This document shows positions 17,637 to 25,150 of a DNA stretch of 64,000 nucleotides, piece by piece. The notes below the pieces were generated by a model that saw only the letters and a list, made by a program, of their open reading frames with translations, did not search any database and was not told where the DNA came from. Origin of the DNA: Polyangium spumosum (GTDB lineage: Bacteria; Myxococcota_A; Polyangia; Polyangiales; Polyangiaceae); contig NZ_WJIE01000002.1 of assembly GCF_009649845.1 (NCBI RefSeq), forward strand, positions 124,001 to 188,000, in the 5' to 3' direction. Position numbers and translations under genes: made by a program. The first letter of the stretch is position 1. Every line of letters begins with the position of its first letter.

Positions 17637-19109
17637 CTACGCCTCGCCATCCTCGGCGAGGCCGTCGTCCTCCGCCGCGCGGACCTTTTTCATGAGCCGC
17701 CGGAAATTCGAGCGATCCATCCCCGCCTGCCGCGCCGCCTCGCTCACGTTGTTGCCCGTTCGCTTGAGCAGCCGCTCCACGTAGGCCCGCTCGAACGCGA
17801 GCGCCGCCTTCTCCTTCGCTTGCGTGAACGGCAGCTCCGAGAGCGCGTCACCAAAGAAGGCCCGATGCCCCGAGGGCGCCCCGTCCTCCTCCGCGTACGC
17901 CTCGTCCCGCCCGAACGGCAGATCCGAGGGCAGGATCGAGTCTCCGCGCGTCATCACGACCGCGTGCTCGATCGCGTTCTCGAGCTGCCGCACGTTGCCC
18001 GGCCAGGGCTGCTCGCGCAGGAGCCGGAGCGCCTCGACGCCGATCCGCTTGATGTCGCGTCCGCTCCGCCGCGCGTACTTGAGCAAGAAATGGTACGCGA
18101 GCAGCGGGATGTCCTCTTTCCGCTGCCGGAGCGGCGGCAAATGCACGGGGATCACGGCGAGCCGATAATAAAGGTCCTCCCGGAAGCGCCCCGACGCGAT
18201 GCGCTCCTTGAGGTCCACGTTCGTCGCGGCGATCACGCGCACGTCGACCGTCTTCGGCTCCGTCGCGCCCACGCGCTTGATCTCGCCCTCGGCGAGCGCG
18301 CGGAGCAGCTTCGCCTGCGCGCTCAGCGGCAGATCGCCGATCTCGTCGAGGAACACCGTCCCCTTGTCCGCGAGCTCGAAGAGCCCCGGCCTGTCCTGCG
18401 CCCCGGTGAACGCGCCGCGCACGCTGCCGAAGAGCTCGGTCTCGACGAGCGTCTCCGGGATCGCGCCGCAGTTGATGGCCCGGAGCGGTCTGTCGCTGCG
18501 CAGGCTGTGCTGGTGGATCGCGCGCGCCACGAGCTCCTTGCCCGTCCCGTTCTCCCCGAGGATCAGCACCGTCGACGTGGTCGGCGCCGCGCCGAGCGCG
18601 ATCCGGTAGACCTCCTGCATCCGCGACGAACGGCCGATGAGCTCGCCGAACCGCTCGTGCTCCACGAGGCGCTGCTCGAGCAGGCGCGTCCGATCGACGA
18701 GCCGTTTGTGCTCGGCGGCCTGCATCAGCGCGAGCGCCACGGTCTCCGTCGGCCCGAACGGCTTGGTCAGGAAGTTGTACGCGCCTTGCCGCACGGCTGC
18801 GACCGCCGTGTCGATGTCGCCGAACGCCGTCATCATGACGACCTCGACCTCGGGGTGCTGCTCCTTGATCCGCGCGAGCACCTCCATGCCGCTCGGTCCC
18901 GGCATCATCACGTCGAGCAGGACCACGTCGACCGCGCGCGCCGTCGAGAGCAGCGTGAGCGCGGCGGCGCCGTCCTCGGCCGTCATCACGTCGAAGCCCT
19001 CGGCGAGCAGGACACGCGCCAGGCTGCGTCGCAGCGCGGGTTCGTCGTCGACGACCATCACGTGCGCCTTCGGCGCCTTGGTCGCCCCCTGCGTCGTCTC
19101 GCTCGCCAC
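17637..19109 (-). CDS. NtrC-type sigma-54-dependent response regulator
   Basis: 490 residues, the full three-domain length. Receiver: DDE at 21-23, phospho-acceptor Asp 66 in LLDVMMPG, Lys 116 in LTKPF. AAA+ activator domain: GENGTGKE (185-192), the sigma-54 contact loop GAFTGA (232-237), and Walker B TVFLDEIGD. The C-terminus carries a Fis-type helix-turn-helix (NNVSEAARQAGMDRSNFRRL). It therefore activates sigma-54 promoters when phosphorylated. The cognate kinase is not adjacent. It sits between an LptD-like gene and a TolC-family gene on the same strand, suggesting a role in envelope stress or export; that link rests on position only. Confidence 0.95.
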   Translation of the reverse strand: MASETTQGATKAPKAHVMVVDDEPALRRSLARVLLAEGFDVMTAEDGAAALTLLSTARAVDVVLLDVMMPGPSGMEVLARIKEQHPEVEVVMMTAFGDIDTAVAAVRQGAYNFLTKPFGPTETVALALMQAAEHKRLVDRTRLLEQRLVEHERFGELIGRSSRMQEVYRIALGAAPTTSTVLILGENGTGKELVARAIHQHSLRSDRPLRAINCGAIPETLVETELFGSVRGAFTGAQDRPGLFELADKGTVFLDEIGDLPLSAQAKLLRALAEGEIKRVGATEPKTVDVRVIAATNVDLKERIASGRFREDLYYRLAVIPVHLPPLRQRKEDIPLLAYHFLLKYARRSGRDIKRIGVEALRLLREQPWPGNVRQLENAIEHAVVMTRGDSILPSDLPFGRDEAYAEEDGAPSGHRAFFGDALSELPFTQAKEKAALAFERAYVERLLKRTGNNVSEAARQAGMDRSNFRRLMKKVRAAEDDGLAEDGEA

Positions 19110-19148
19110 GTCGCCGCCATGGTCGCGCTCGAATCCCCCGCGTGCAAG

Positions 19149-21041
19149 TCAACGCAGCGAAGGACGCGCTGGCAGCGGGGGAACGAGGTCGACCGATACC
19201 CAGATGTCCGTGCCTCCTCGCCCCGCGCGCCGACTCGCGCCGACCTCGAGCGCCACGCACCCGTCCGGATGCCGGTACGAAAGCGCGCCGCCCAGGCCGA
19301 CGAGGGCCCTCGTCGAGAGGTCCGCGTCGGCTCGAAGACGCCCCGTGACGCCGCCGAAGAGCGGCCTCGACCCGCCGAGCCCGAGCAAGAGCTCGCGCTC
19401 CGCGACGAGGCCGATCGTGTCGCCGAGCAGGAGCCCGCCGCCGAGCGGACGCGCGAGCGCGCCCGTTCCCCCTGCACGCCCGTACACATCAACGAGGACC
19501 GTGGTCCCGTCCGCGAGGCCCACGCCCACCTCCGCGAGCCCCGAGACGCCGTCACCTCCTTCGCTCGGGAGGTCCACGCTCCCCTTGCTCGCGATCGCCT
19601 CGATCCGCGCGCTCACGAGCCCGCTCGTGCCCTCCACGCTCGCCCACCCGACCGCGCTCGCCCCGGTGTTCGTCACGACGAACCCACCCTTCACCTGGGC
19701 CTCGAGCGAGCTCCCGAACGCGCGCCCGAGCGAGCTCGACGCGCCGATCGCCGCGAGGCCGAGCGCCGGCCCGAGCTCCGGCCGTATCGACCGGAAAAAC
19801 GCGCCCGCGCCCTGCGCGATCGCGCCACGCGCCTCGAGCCGCGGCGTCACGCGGTGCACGAGCGGAGCCTCGTCCCCTGGCCCGCCGAACGACCGTTCCA
19901 GGGAGACAAACGCCTCCGCCCGCGCCTCGGCCACGGCGTCCCAGGAGGCCATCGGCGCGCCCTCGGGCCCCGCGATCCGCGCCCGCGCCCCGATCCGCGC
20001 CCGCGTCGAGATCGGACCGAACCGCGGCGCGAGCTCGATCCCCGCCTCGGCCCGGGCGTACGGCGTACTCGTTTGACCTGAAAGCATCATCAGCGACGTG
20101 TTCGCCTCCCACGAACCGCGTCGCCCCGCCGCGCCCGAGGCGCCCACGAAGGCCGTTGGTCCCCAAACGATCGGCCCCTCCCCGCGCCGCGCCCTCGCCG
20201 TGAACCCCGTCCCGAGGATCGCGCCCACGCCGCGCCCCGGCGAGACGGCCATCGTCACCTCGGCCGCGCCCACGTCGAAGGGCTGCGCCGCCGCGGCGAG
20301 CGCGGGCGTCGCCACGAGCCCACGCGCGCCCCGGATCGCGTCGAGATCCCAGGCGATCCGCACGTCGGGGCGCGCGTCCGTCCGGACGAACCCATGTGTA
20401 TCCGCGACGAACCGATCCTGCCGCAGCCGATCCCACGTGAACCGCCCCGTCATCGTGGGCCCCTCGATCCGCGCGCCGAGCTCCACGCCGCCTTGCAGGT
20501 AGCCCGACGCGAACAGCTCGACCGCGCGGAGCTTCCCGTCCGCGCCTCGCCAGGGGAGCCGCGCCCCCGCGCCGAGCAGAGCGCCGTCCGCGCCGCGCAT
20601 CGCGAACCGCGGCGGCAAGAGCCCCACGCGATCCGCCGGCCGAACGAGGAGCCACGGCAACACGAAGACCGGCACGGGCCCGACGTAGAGCCGCGGCCAT
20701 CGCAGCTCGATCTCGCCCTGCCCCGTCGCCCGCGCGCCCGAGACCTCCAGCGAGACGGGCGGATCTTCGCACGGGCAAGGCGAGAGCTTCGCCGTCCCGC
20801 GTATCTCGACCGCAGAAGGTCCGAGCGTGATCCCGAGCTTCCCGCTCGTGATCCGGTAGCGGTCGTACGTCACGACCACGCCGCCTGCGAGCTCGACCTC
20901 GCCGCGCTCGGGATCCGCGCGCGCCTCGTCGGCGCGAAACTGGACCTCGCCCGCGACGCCGGGTTTGTCCTCAGCCCGCGCGCGTGCCCCGGAGATCCAC
21001 GCCGCGAGCCCGATCGCCGCGGCGATCGCGCGTCCGCTCAG
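19149..21041 (-). CDS. LptD/OstA-like outer-membrane assembly protein, unusual start
   Basis: About 630 residues. The frame is open upstream of the first conventional start (GTG at 20879) and encodes a clear signal peptide, SGRAIAAAIGLAAWISG followed by ARARAED. No ATG, GTG or TTG precedes that peptide; the best start is a CTG at 21041 with AAGGGG upstream, overlapping the previous gene's TGA. Residues about 25-110 look like the OstA/LptA jelly-roll (VQFRADEARA, VVTYDRYRITSGKLGITL). Then come a CPC pair and the line LYVGPVPVFVLPWLLV, typical of LptD; the rest is beta-rich and barrel-like. LptD inserts LPS into the outer leaflet. The protein is shorter than usual LptD and may be a divergent paralogue. 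Confidence 0.68.
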   Translation of the reverse strand: MSGRAIAAAIGLAAWISGARARAEDKPGVAGEVQFRADEARADPERGEVELAGGVVVTYDRYRITSGKLGITLGPSAVEIRGTAKLSPCPCEDPPVSLEVSGARATGQGEIELRWPRLYVGPVPVFVLPWLLVRPADRVGLLPPRFAMRGADGALLGAGARLPWRGADGKLRAVELFASGYLQGGVELGARIEGPTMTGRFTWDRLRQDRFVADTHGFVRTDARPDVRIAWDLDAIRGARGLVATPALAAAAQPFDVGAAEVTMAVSPGRGVGAILGTGFTARARRGEGPIVWGPTAFVGASGAAGRRGSWEANTSLMMLSGQTSTPYARAEAGIELAPRFGPISTRARIGARARIAGPEGAPMASWDAVAEARAEAFVSLERSFGGPGDEAPLVHRVTPRLEARGAIAQGAGAFFRSIRPELGPALGLAAIGASSSLGRAFGSSLEAQVKGGFVVTNTGASAVGWASVEGTSGLVSARIEAIASKGSVDLPSEGGDGVSGLAEVGVGLADGTTVLVDVYGRAGGTGALARPLGGGLLLGDTIGLVAERELLLGLGGSRPLFGGVTGRLRADADLSTRALVGLGGALSYRHPDGCVALEVGASRRAGRGGTDIWVSVDLVPPLPARPSLR

Positions 21042-21577
21042 CGCATCGCCCCTTCGGCCGAGGCTTGCTTCGAGGGCTTCGACGGGCTGCTCGCGGGCGC
21101 CGGGAAATCGACCAGCAGCGTCACGCCGCCCTCCGACTCGACCAGCTTGTAGCTCGGCGTGCTCGGCTGTTTCAGCTCGATCACGAGGTCCACGTCGCCG
21201 TCGTCGACCTCGGCGAGCAACACGCGGCCGACGGGCGTCGGGAAGAACATCGTCTCCAGCGGCAAGCGGTTCGTCCGCGTGGGCACCGAGACGCCTTTCA
21301 TGCGGTACACGATCCGCCCTTCGGCCTTGTGCTCGGTGATCTCCACCTTCTCGCTGAGCTCGACCCAGACGCGGCTCTGGCCTCCCGCGAGCACCTGGAA
21401 GCTCGGGGCGTTCGCCTTGGGCCCTTTGTCGTCACGCTTGCGCGCCTTCTTCGCCTTCCGGGCCTTCTTCGCGGCGGGCGCGGACGCGCTCGCCGGGCTC
21501 TTCGGCGGCGGCTCCTCGGCCGACACGGACGACCCGAGCAAGAGTCCGGCGAGCGCGAGGGAGAGCGAAGGGCGCAT
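21038..21577 (-). CDS. AMIN-domain-like periplasmic protein
   Basis: 179 residues from the ATG at 21577. A signal peptide (LALAGLLLGSSVSAEE) is followed by a very basic Ala/Lys linker (KKARKAKKARKRDDK) and then a compact beta-rich domain (SRVWVELSEKVEITEH, later DVDLVIELKQPSTPSY) ending in VTLLVDFPAP. This resembles the AMIN domain, which targets periplasmic proteins to peptidoglycan or to secretin/cell-division machinery. The stop overlaps the likely CTG start of the LptD-like gene, so the two are probably cotranscribed and coupled. The lysine-rich linker could bind acidic polymers such as peptidoglycan or LPS. Family assignment is moderate. Confidence 0.62.
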   Translation of the reverse strand: MRPSLSLALAGLLLGSSVSAEEPPPKSPASASAPAAKKARKAKKARKRDDKGPKANAPSFQVLAGGQSRVWVELSEKVEITEHKAEGRIVYRMKGVSVPTRTNRLPLETMFFPTPVGRVLLAEVDDGDVDLVIELKQPSTPSYKLVESEGGVTLLVDFPAPASSPSKPSKQASAEGAMR

Positions 21578-21646
21578 ACCGAGATTGGAACACGGGATCC
21601 GAGAGGGAGCTAGTTTCCCGTGCGAGGCCCCTGGAACCAAACGAGC

Positions 21647-21655
21647 ATCATACCA
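21647..21655 (-). promoter_or_regulatory. Possible extended -10 promoter of the AMIN/LptD-like block
   Basis: On the minus strand the sequence reads TGGTATGAT, an extended -10 element, about 70 bp before the AMIN gene ATG. No good -35 box is found at 16-18 bp. It lies in the 155-bp divergent gap shared with the PEGA gene; the same gap holds an imperfect inverted pair, GGAACCAAAC near 21633 and GTTTGGTCC near 21694. Confidence 0.3.
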
Positions 21656-21732
21656 CGTCGATCGTAACTTTGCGCTTGAGGGAAAGGCCTCTTGTTTGGT
21701 CCAATGCGCCTGAACCAAGGAGCGCAGGGTCG

Positions 21733-22863
21733 ATGACGATGCGACGAGGGCGATGGTGGGCCGCGGGCCTGCTCGTGACGGGCGTTTGGACCAGCACGCC
21801 GTCCGTATGGGCGCAGGGCGCTCCGGGCAAGGCGGCGACGCCGGACAAAGGCGCCGCGGCGGCGCCCGCGACGCCGACGCCGACCCCCGCGCCTTCGCCG
21901 GCCGACGCGGACAAGGAGTCGGCGCGCCTCTTCGAGGACGCGAAGAAGGCGCACAAGGCGTTCCAGTGGGACAAGGCGCGTGACGCCGCGCTCGCCGCGT
22001 TCAAGCTGAAGCCCGATCCGGCGTACGGCCTGATCCTGGGCCAGTCGGAGCTACAGACGGGCAAGCCGCGTGACGCGGCCGAGCACCTCGAGCTCTTCGT
22101 GCGCGAGGCGAAGTCGGCGACGGCGATCGAGAAGCAGACGGCGCAGAAGCTGCTCGACGACGCGAAGCTGAAGCTCGGCACGTTGATCATCAAGGTCAAC
22201 GTCGAGGGCGCGGACGTGTCGATCGACGGCAAGGCGGTGGGTCGTTCGCCGCTCGTGGCGCCGCTCTTCGTGGATCCGGGGAGCCACGAGGTCGAGGTGA
22301 AGAAGTTCGGCTTCGACCCGGGCAAGGAGCTGCTCGCGGTGGCGCCGGCGACGGAGAGCGAGATGGAGTTCGCGCTCGCGGCGCTGCCCGCGGAGCCGGA
22401 GACGAAGCAGCCGGAGCCGCCGAAGAAGGAGGAGCCGAAGCCGCCGCCGCTGCCGTCGCCGAAGTGGCGGACGTACGGGATGATCGGCGGCGCGGGGCTC
22501 ACGGTGATCGGCCTCGGGCTCGGCGTGGGTCTGACGATGATGGCGAACGGCAAGAGTGACGAGGCGGATCAGCAGCTCGCGCTCCTGCGGCAGACGACGC
22601 CGACGACGTCGGGGCTGTGTGGCGCGGGGGGATTCGCGCCGAACGCGGCGGGCTGCGCGAAGCTGAAAGACACCTTGTCATCGCAGGACGCGTATACGAA
22701 CGGCGCGATGGTGGGGTACGTGATTGGCGGCGTGGCGGCGATCGGCACGCTGGGGTTGTTCTTGCTGCCGCGCACGCCCTTTGGGCGCAAGATGATGGGC
22801 GTCAACGTCGTCCCGGTGGTCGGCGGCGGCCAGACGGGCGGCATGGTGGTCGGCTCGTTCTGA
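21733..22863 (+). CDS. TPR/PEGA-domain membrane protein
   Basis: 376 residues, ATG with AGGG upstream. A signal peptide ends near TPSVWAQG. Residues about 45-140 form helical repeats of TPR character (LFEDAKKAHKAFQWDKARDA). A PEGA beta-domain follows at about 150-220 (GADVSIDGKAVGRSPL, then DPGSHEVEVKKFGF). A Pro/Lys/Glu-rich linker leads to two hydrophobic segments (YGMIGGAGLTVIGLGLGVGL and VGYVIGGVAAIGTLGLFLLP) with a short Cys-containing loop between them. This TPR-PEGA-double-helix plan recurs in myxobacterial genes of unknown function and probably works in the periplasm. It is followed within 20 bp by a Cys-rich lipoprotein gene, likely one transcript. Confidence 0.8.
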   Translation: MTMRRGRWWAAGLLVTGVWTSTPSVWAQGAPGKAATPDKGAAAAPATPTPTPAPSPADADKESARLFEDAKKAHKAFQWDKARDAALAAFKLKPDPAYGLILGQSELQTGKPRDAAEHLELFVREAKSATAIEKQTAQKLLDDAKLKLGTLIIKVNVEGADVSIDGKAVGRSPLVAPLFVDPGSHEVEVKKFGFDPGKELLAVAPATESEMEFALAALPAEPETKQPEPPKKEEPKPPPLPSPKWRTYGMIGGAGLTVIGLGLGVGLTMMANGKSDEADQQLALLRQTTPTTSGLCGAGGFAPNAAGCAKLKDTLSSQDAYTNGAMVGYVIGGVAAIGTLGLFLLPRTPFGRKMMGVNVVPVVGGGQTGGMVVGSF

Positions 22864-22882
22864 GGGAATGGAGAACCGGGAC

Positions 22883-24004
22883 ATGCGGCGAATGAATCGC
22901 GCGACGTGGATCTTGCTCTTGCCCGTGGCCGTGATCGGCCTGATCCAGGGCCCTGGCTGCTCGAGCGAGGCGGAGAACATCGAGCGCAACGGCGAGAGCG
23001 CGGCGCTGAAGGGCGAATGCAAGCTCGCGGCGGACGACGGTGATCCGTGCACGGTGGAGGGCTGCGAGGGCCAGGCGAACGCGCACGTGGTGGTGGCGGG
23101 ATTGCCGTGCGGGGTGAACAACGCGCTCGAGTGCAATTCGAACGGCCAATGCGCCGGCTGCACGTCGCCGGATCAGTGTGGAGAATCGAGCGACTGCGCG
23201 CCGTGGGCCTGCAACAGCGGCGTGTGCAGCTTGACGTTCGCGCCGAGCGGAACGCCGGTACCGGCGCAGATCCCGGGGGATTGCAAGCAGATCGAGTGCG
23301 ACGGCAGCGGCGAGGAGGTGGAGGGGAACGACGACTTCGACGTCCCGGCGATCGCCTGTCAGATGACGTCGTGCGCGGGTGGCAGCGTGGTGAGCATGCC
23401 CTCTGCGCAGGGGACGGCGTGCAGCGTGGGGAATGGGAAGAGCTGCGACGGGGAAGGGAATTGCGTCGAGTGTAATACGGATGCGGATTGTGGGGTCGCT
23501 GGGATCTTCTGCGACACGAAGTCCAATACATGCTTCAATTGCATGGATGGAATTCGGAACGGCGACGAGAGCGATGTCGATTGCGGGGGCGATAGGTGCT
23601 CCAAGTGCACGCAGGGCCAGACTTGCAACGTCGTAGGGGACTGCACGACGGCCAACTGCGCGGATGGCGTTTGCTGCAGCTCCCCTTGCACGGGTCCGTG
23701 CCTCGCGTGCAATCTCCCGGATTTCATTGGCGAGTGTAATCCCATCGAAAAATACGGCCAAGATCCGGCCTACGGAAATGGGCTGTCTTGCCTCAATGCC
23801 GATGGACTCGCTTGCAGCGCTGCCGCTAGCTGCTTACAGGCGCTCGGCACCGACTGCGCCAGTAACGGCGACTGCGCCAGCCTCCGATGTGCCGACCCTG
23901 ACGGCAACAATAAAAAGACTTGCGTCAAGGGGCCGGGGGACCCGTGCAATCAGCCCGTTGAATGCTTCAACAACATGTGCACGAACGGCATGTGCAGCCC
24001 GTGA
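22883..24004 (+). CDS. Cys-rich putative surface lipoprotein (paralogue 1)
   Basis: 373 residues. The start at 22883 has GGAG 9 nt upstream. A signal segment ends at Cys 26 (QGPGC), a loose lipobox. The rest is packed with short Cys motifs: DPCTVEGC, CTSPDQCG, CVECNTDADCG, DGIRNGDESDVDCGG, DGVCC, PCNQPVECFNNMC. Such repeats are typical of myxobacterial surface lipoproteins with many disulphides; I do not assign a function. From about base 23450 codon use becomes visibly richer in A and T than in the neighbouring genes. The downstream gene has the same plan, indicating an old tandem duplication. Confidence 0.78.
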   Translation: MRRMNRATWILLLPVAVIGLIQGPGCSSEAENIERNGESAALKGECKLAADDGDPCTVEGCEGQANAHVVVAGLPCGVNNALECNSNGQCAGCTSPDQCGESSDCAPWACNSGVCSLTFAPSGTPVPAQIPGDCKQIECDGSGEEVEGNDDFDVPAIACQMTSCAGGSVVSMPSAQGTACSVGNGKSCDGEGNCVECNTDADCGVAGIFCDTKSNTCFNCMDGIRNGDESDVDCGGDRCSKCTQGQTCNVVGDCTTANCADGVCCSSPCTGPCLACNLPDFIGECNPIEKYGQDPAYGNGLSCLNADGLACSAAASCLQALGTDCASNGDCASLRCADPDGNNKKTCVKGPGDPCNQPVECFNNMCTNGMCSP

Positions 24005-24037
24005 AAACCTGGTAGCTCCAGCGGTAGATGTCATCTC

Positions 24038-25150
24038 ATGCGCTCCATCCGGATCCCGCTGGCCCTTCTCCTCGCCGGCACGATCGTCGGATGTGGCCTC
24101 GCCCTCGGACTCGACGACTACCAACCCGACTGCGAAGCATCTAACTGCATCCAGTGCACGGATCCCGCCGCCTGCGGCGCGCCTGATCCCTGCGCGCCTT
24201 GGACCTGCGAAACCGGCTACTGCAAGAAGGCCCCACTCCCAGCTCGCACCCCTTGCTCCCCGGGTGTGTGTGACGGGGAGGGGCATTGCGTGGACTGCGT
24301 CGTGACGGAAGATTGCCCCGTCTGGGAGTCCTGTGGCTCCTGGACGTGTGAGCAATCCCAATGCGTCCTCCACCTCGAGCCACCGGGCACGATCCCGCCT
24401 CAAATCTCAGGGGATTGCCAATCTACACAATGTGGAGACGACGGGCATATCGCCACCAGTGTCGACGCCACCGACGTCCCGCCGAGTACGGACTGTCAGG
24501 TCGGAACATGCCTGAACGGTAAGCCGTACATGCAGCCGGTTCCGCATGGGACGCCGTGTAACGACAACGGCGGCAAGCTCTGCGACGGGAAGGGAAGTTG
24601 CGTAGAATGCACGGCCAATAAGCATTGTGGGCCTGGATTCCCCCATATATGTGAACTAGAGACGAACAAGTGCTTCAGTTGTCTTGACGGAATTCAAAAC
24701 GGAAACGAAGCAGATATCGACTGCGGTGGATACTGCGCAGCGTGTGGCAACGGCAAGAAGTGCAAAACCGAGCTGGCGGTCTGGGATTGCCAGTCTGGTT
24801 TCTGCGTGGACGGGGTTTGCTGCGCGAGCGCATGCGACGAAGTATGCACGTCCTGCAACATCCCATCGCACCTTGGCGATTGCACTTGGATGCCCAAGTA
24901 CTCCGAGGACGTCACCCCCGATGGGAGCCAGTCCTGCTTGATCGTGGACGGCAAGGCTTGCAATGCTGGAGGGGTTTGCGAGGGCGCCCTCGGCGCCCCC
25001 TGCTCCGGAAACACCGACTGCGCCAGCTACAAATGCCGCGACAACGACAACGACGGCCAGATGGAATGCGTCAAGGACGCCGGCGACCCGTGCCAGTACG
25101 CCGCCGAATGTTACACCTTCATCTGCACGAACGGCCTCTGCGCCCCCTGA
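24038..25150 (+). CDS. Cys-rich putative surface lipoprotein (paralogue 2)
   Basis: 370 residues with a perfect lipobox (TIVGC, Cys 19). It follows the same order as the preceding gene: DPAACG, DPCAPWTC, CVECTANKHCG, CFSCLDGIQNGNEADIDCGG, DGVCC, CNIPSHLGDC, DPCQYAAECYTFICTNGLC. The two proteins align along most of their length but differ at most non-Cys positions. Codon use is less GC-rich than around it. No clear ribosome site precedes the ATG, so translation may depend on the upstream gene. The stop abuts the stop of the convergent hydrolase gene with no intervening base and no visible terminator. Confidence 0.78.
   Translation: MRSIRIPLALLLAGTIVGCGLALGLDDYQPDCEASNCIQCTDPAACGAPDPCAPWTCETGYCKKAPLPARTPCSPGVCDGEGHCVDCVVTEDCPVWESCGSWTCEQSQCVLHLEPPGTIPPQISGDCQSTQCGDDGHIATSVDATDVPPSTDCQVGTCLNGKPYMQPVPHGTPCNDNGGKLCDGKGSCVECTANKHCGPGFPHICELETNKCFSCLDGIQNGNEADIDCGGYCAACGNGKKCKTELAVWDCQSGFCVDGVCCASACDEVCTSCNIPSHLGDCTWMPKYSEDVTPDGSQSCLIVDGKACNAGGVCEGALGAPCSGNTDCASYKCRDNDNDGQMECVKDAGDPCQYAAECYTFICTNGLCAP

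Noticed and set aside
24004-24036. Sequence resembling a tRNA D-arm (TAGCTCCAGCGGTAGA)
   Set aside because: The D-stem does not pair fully and no anticodon arm, T-arm or acceptor stem follows; chance match.
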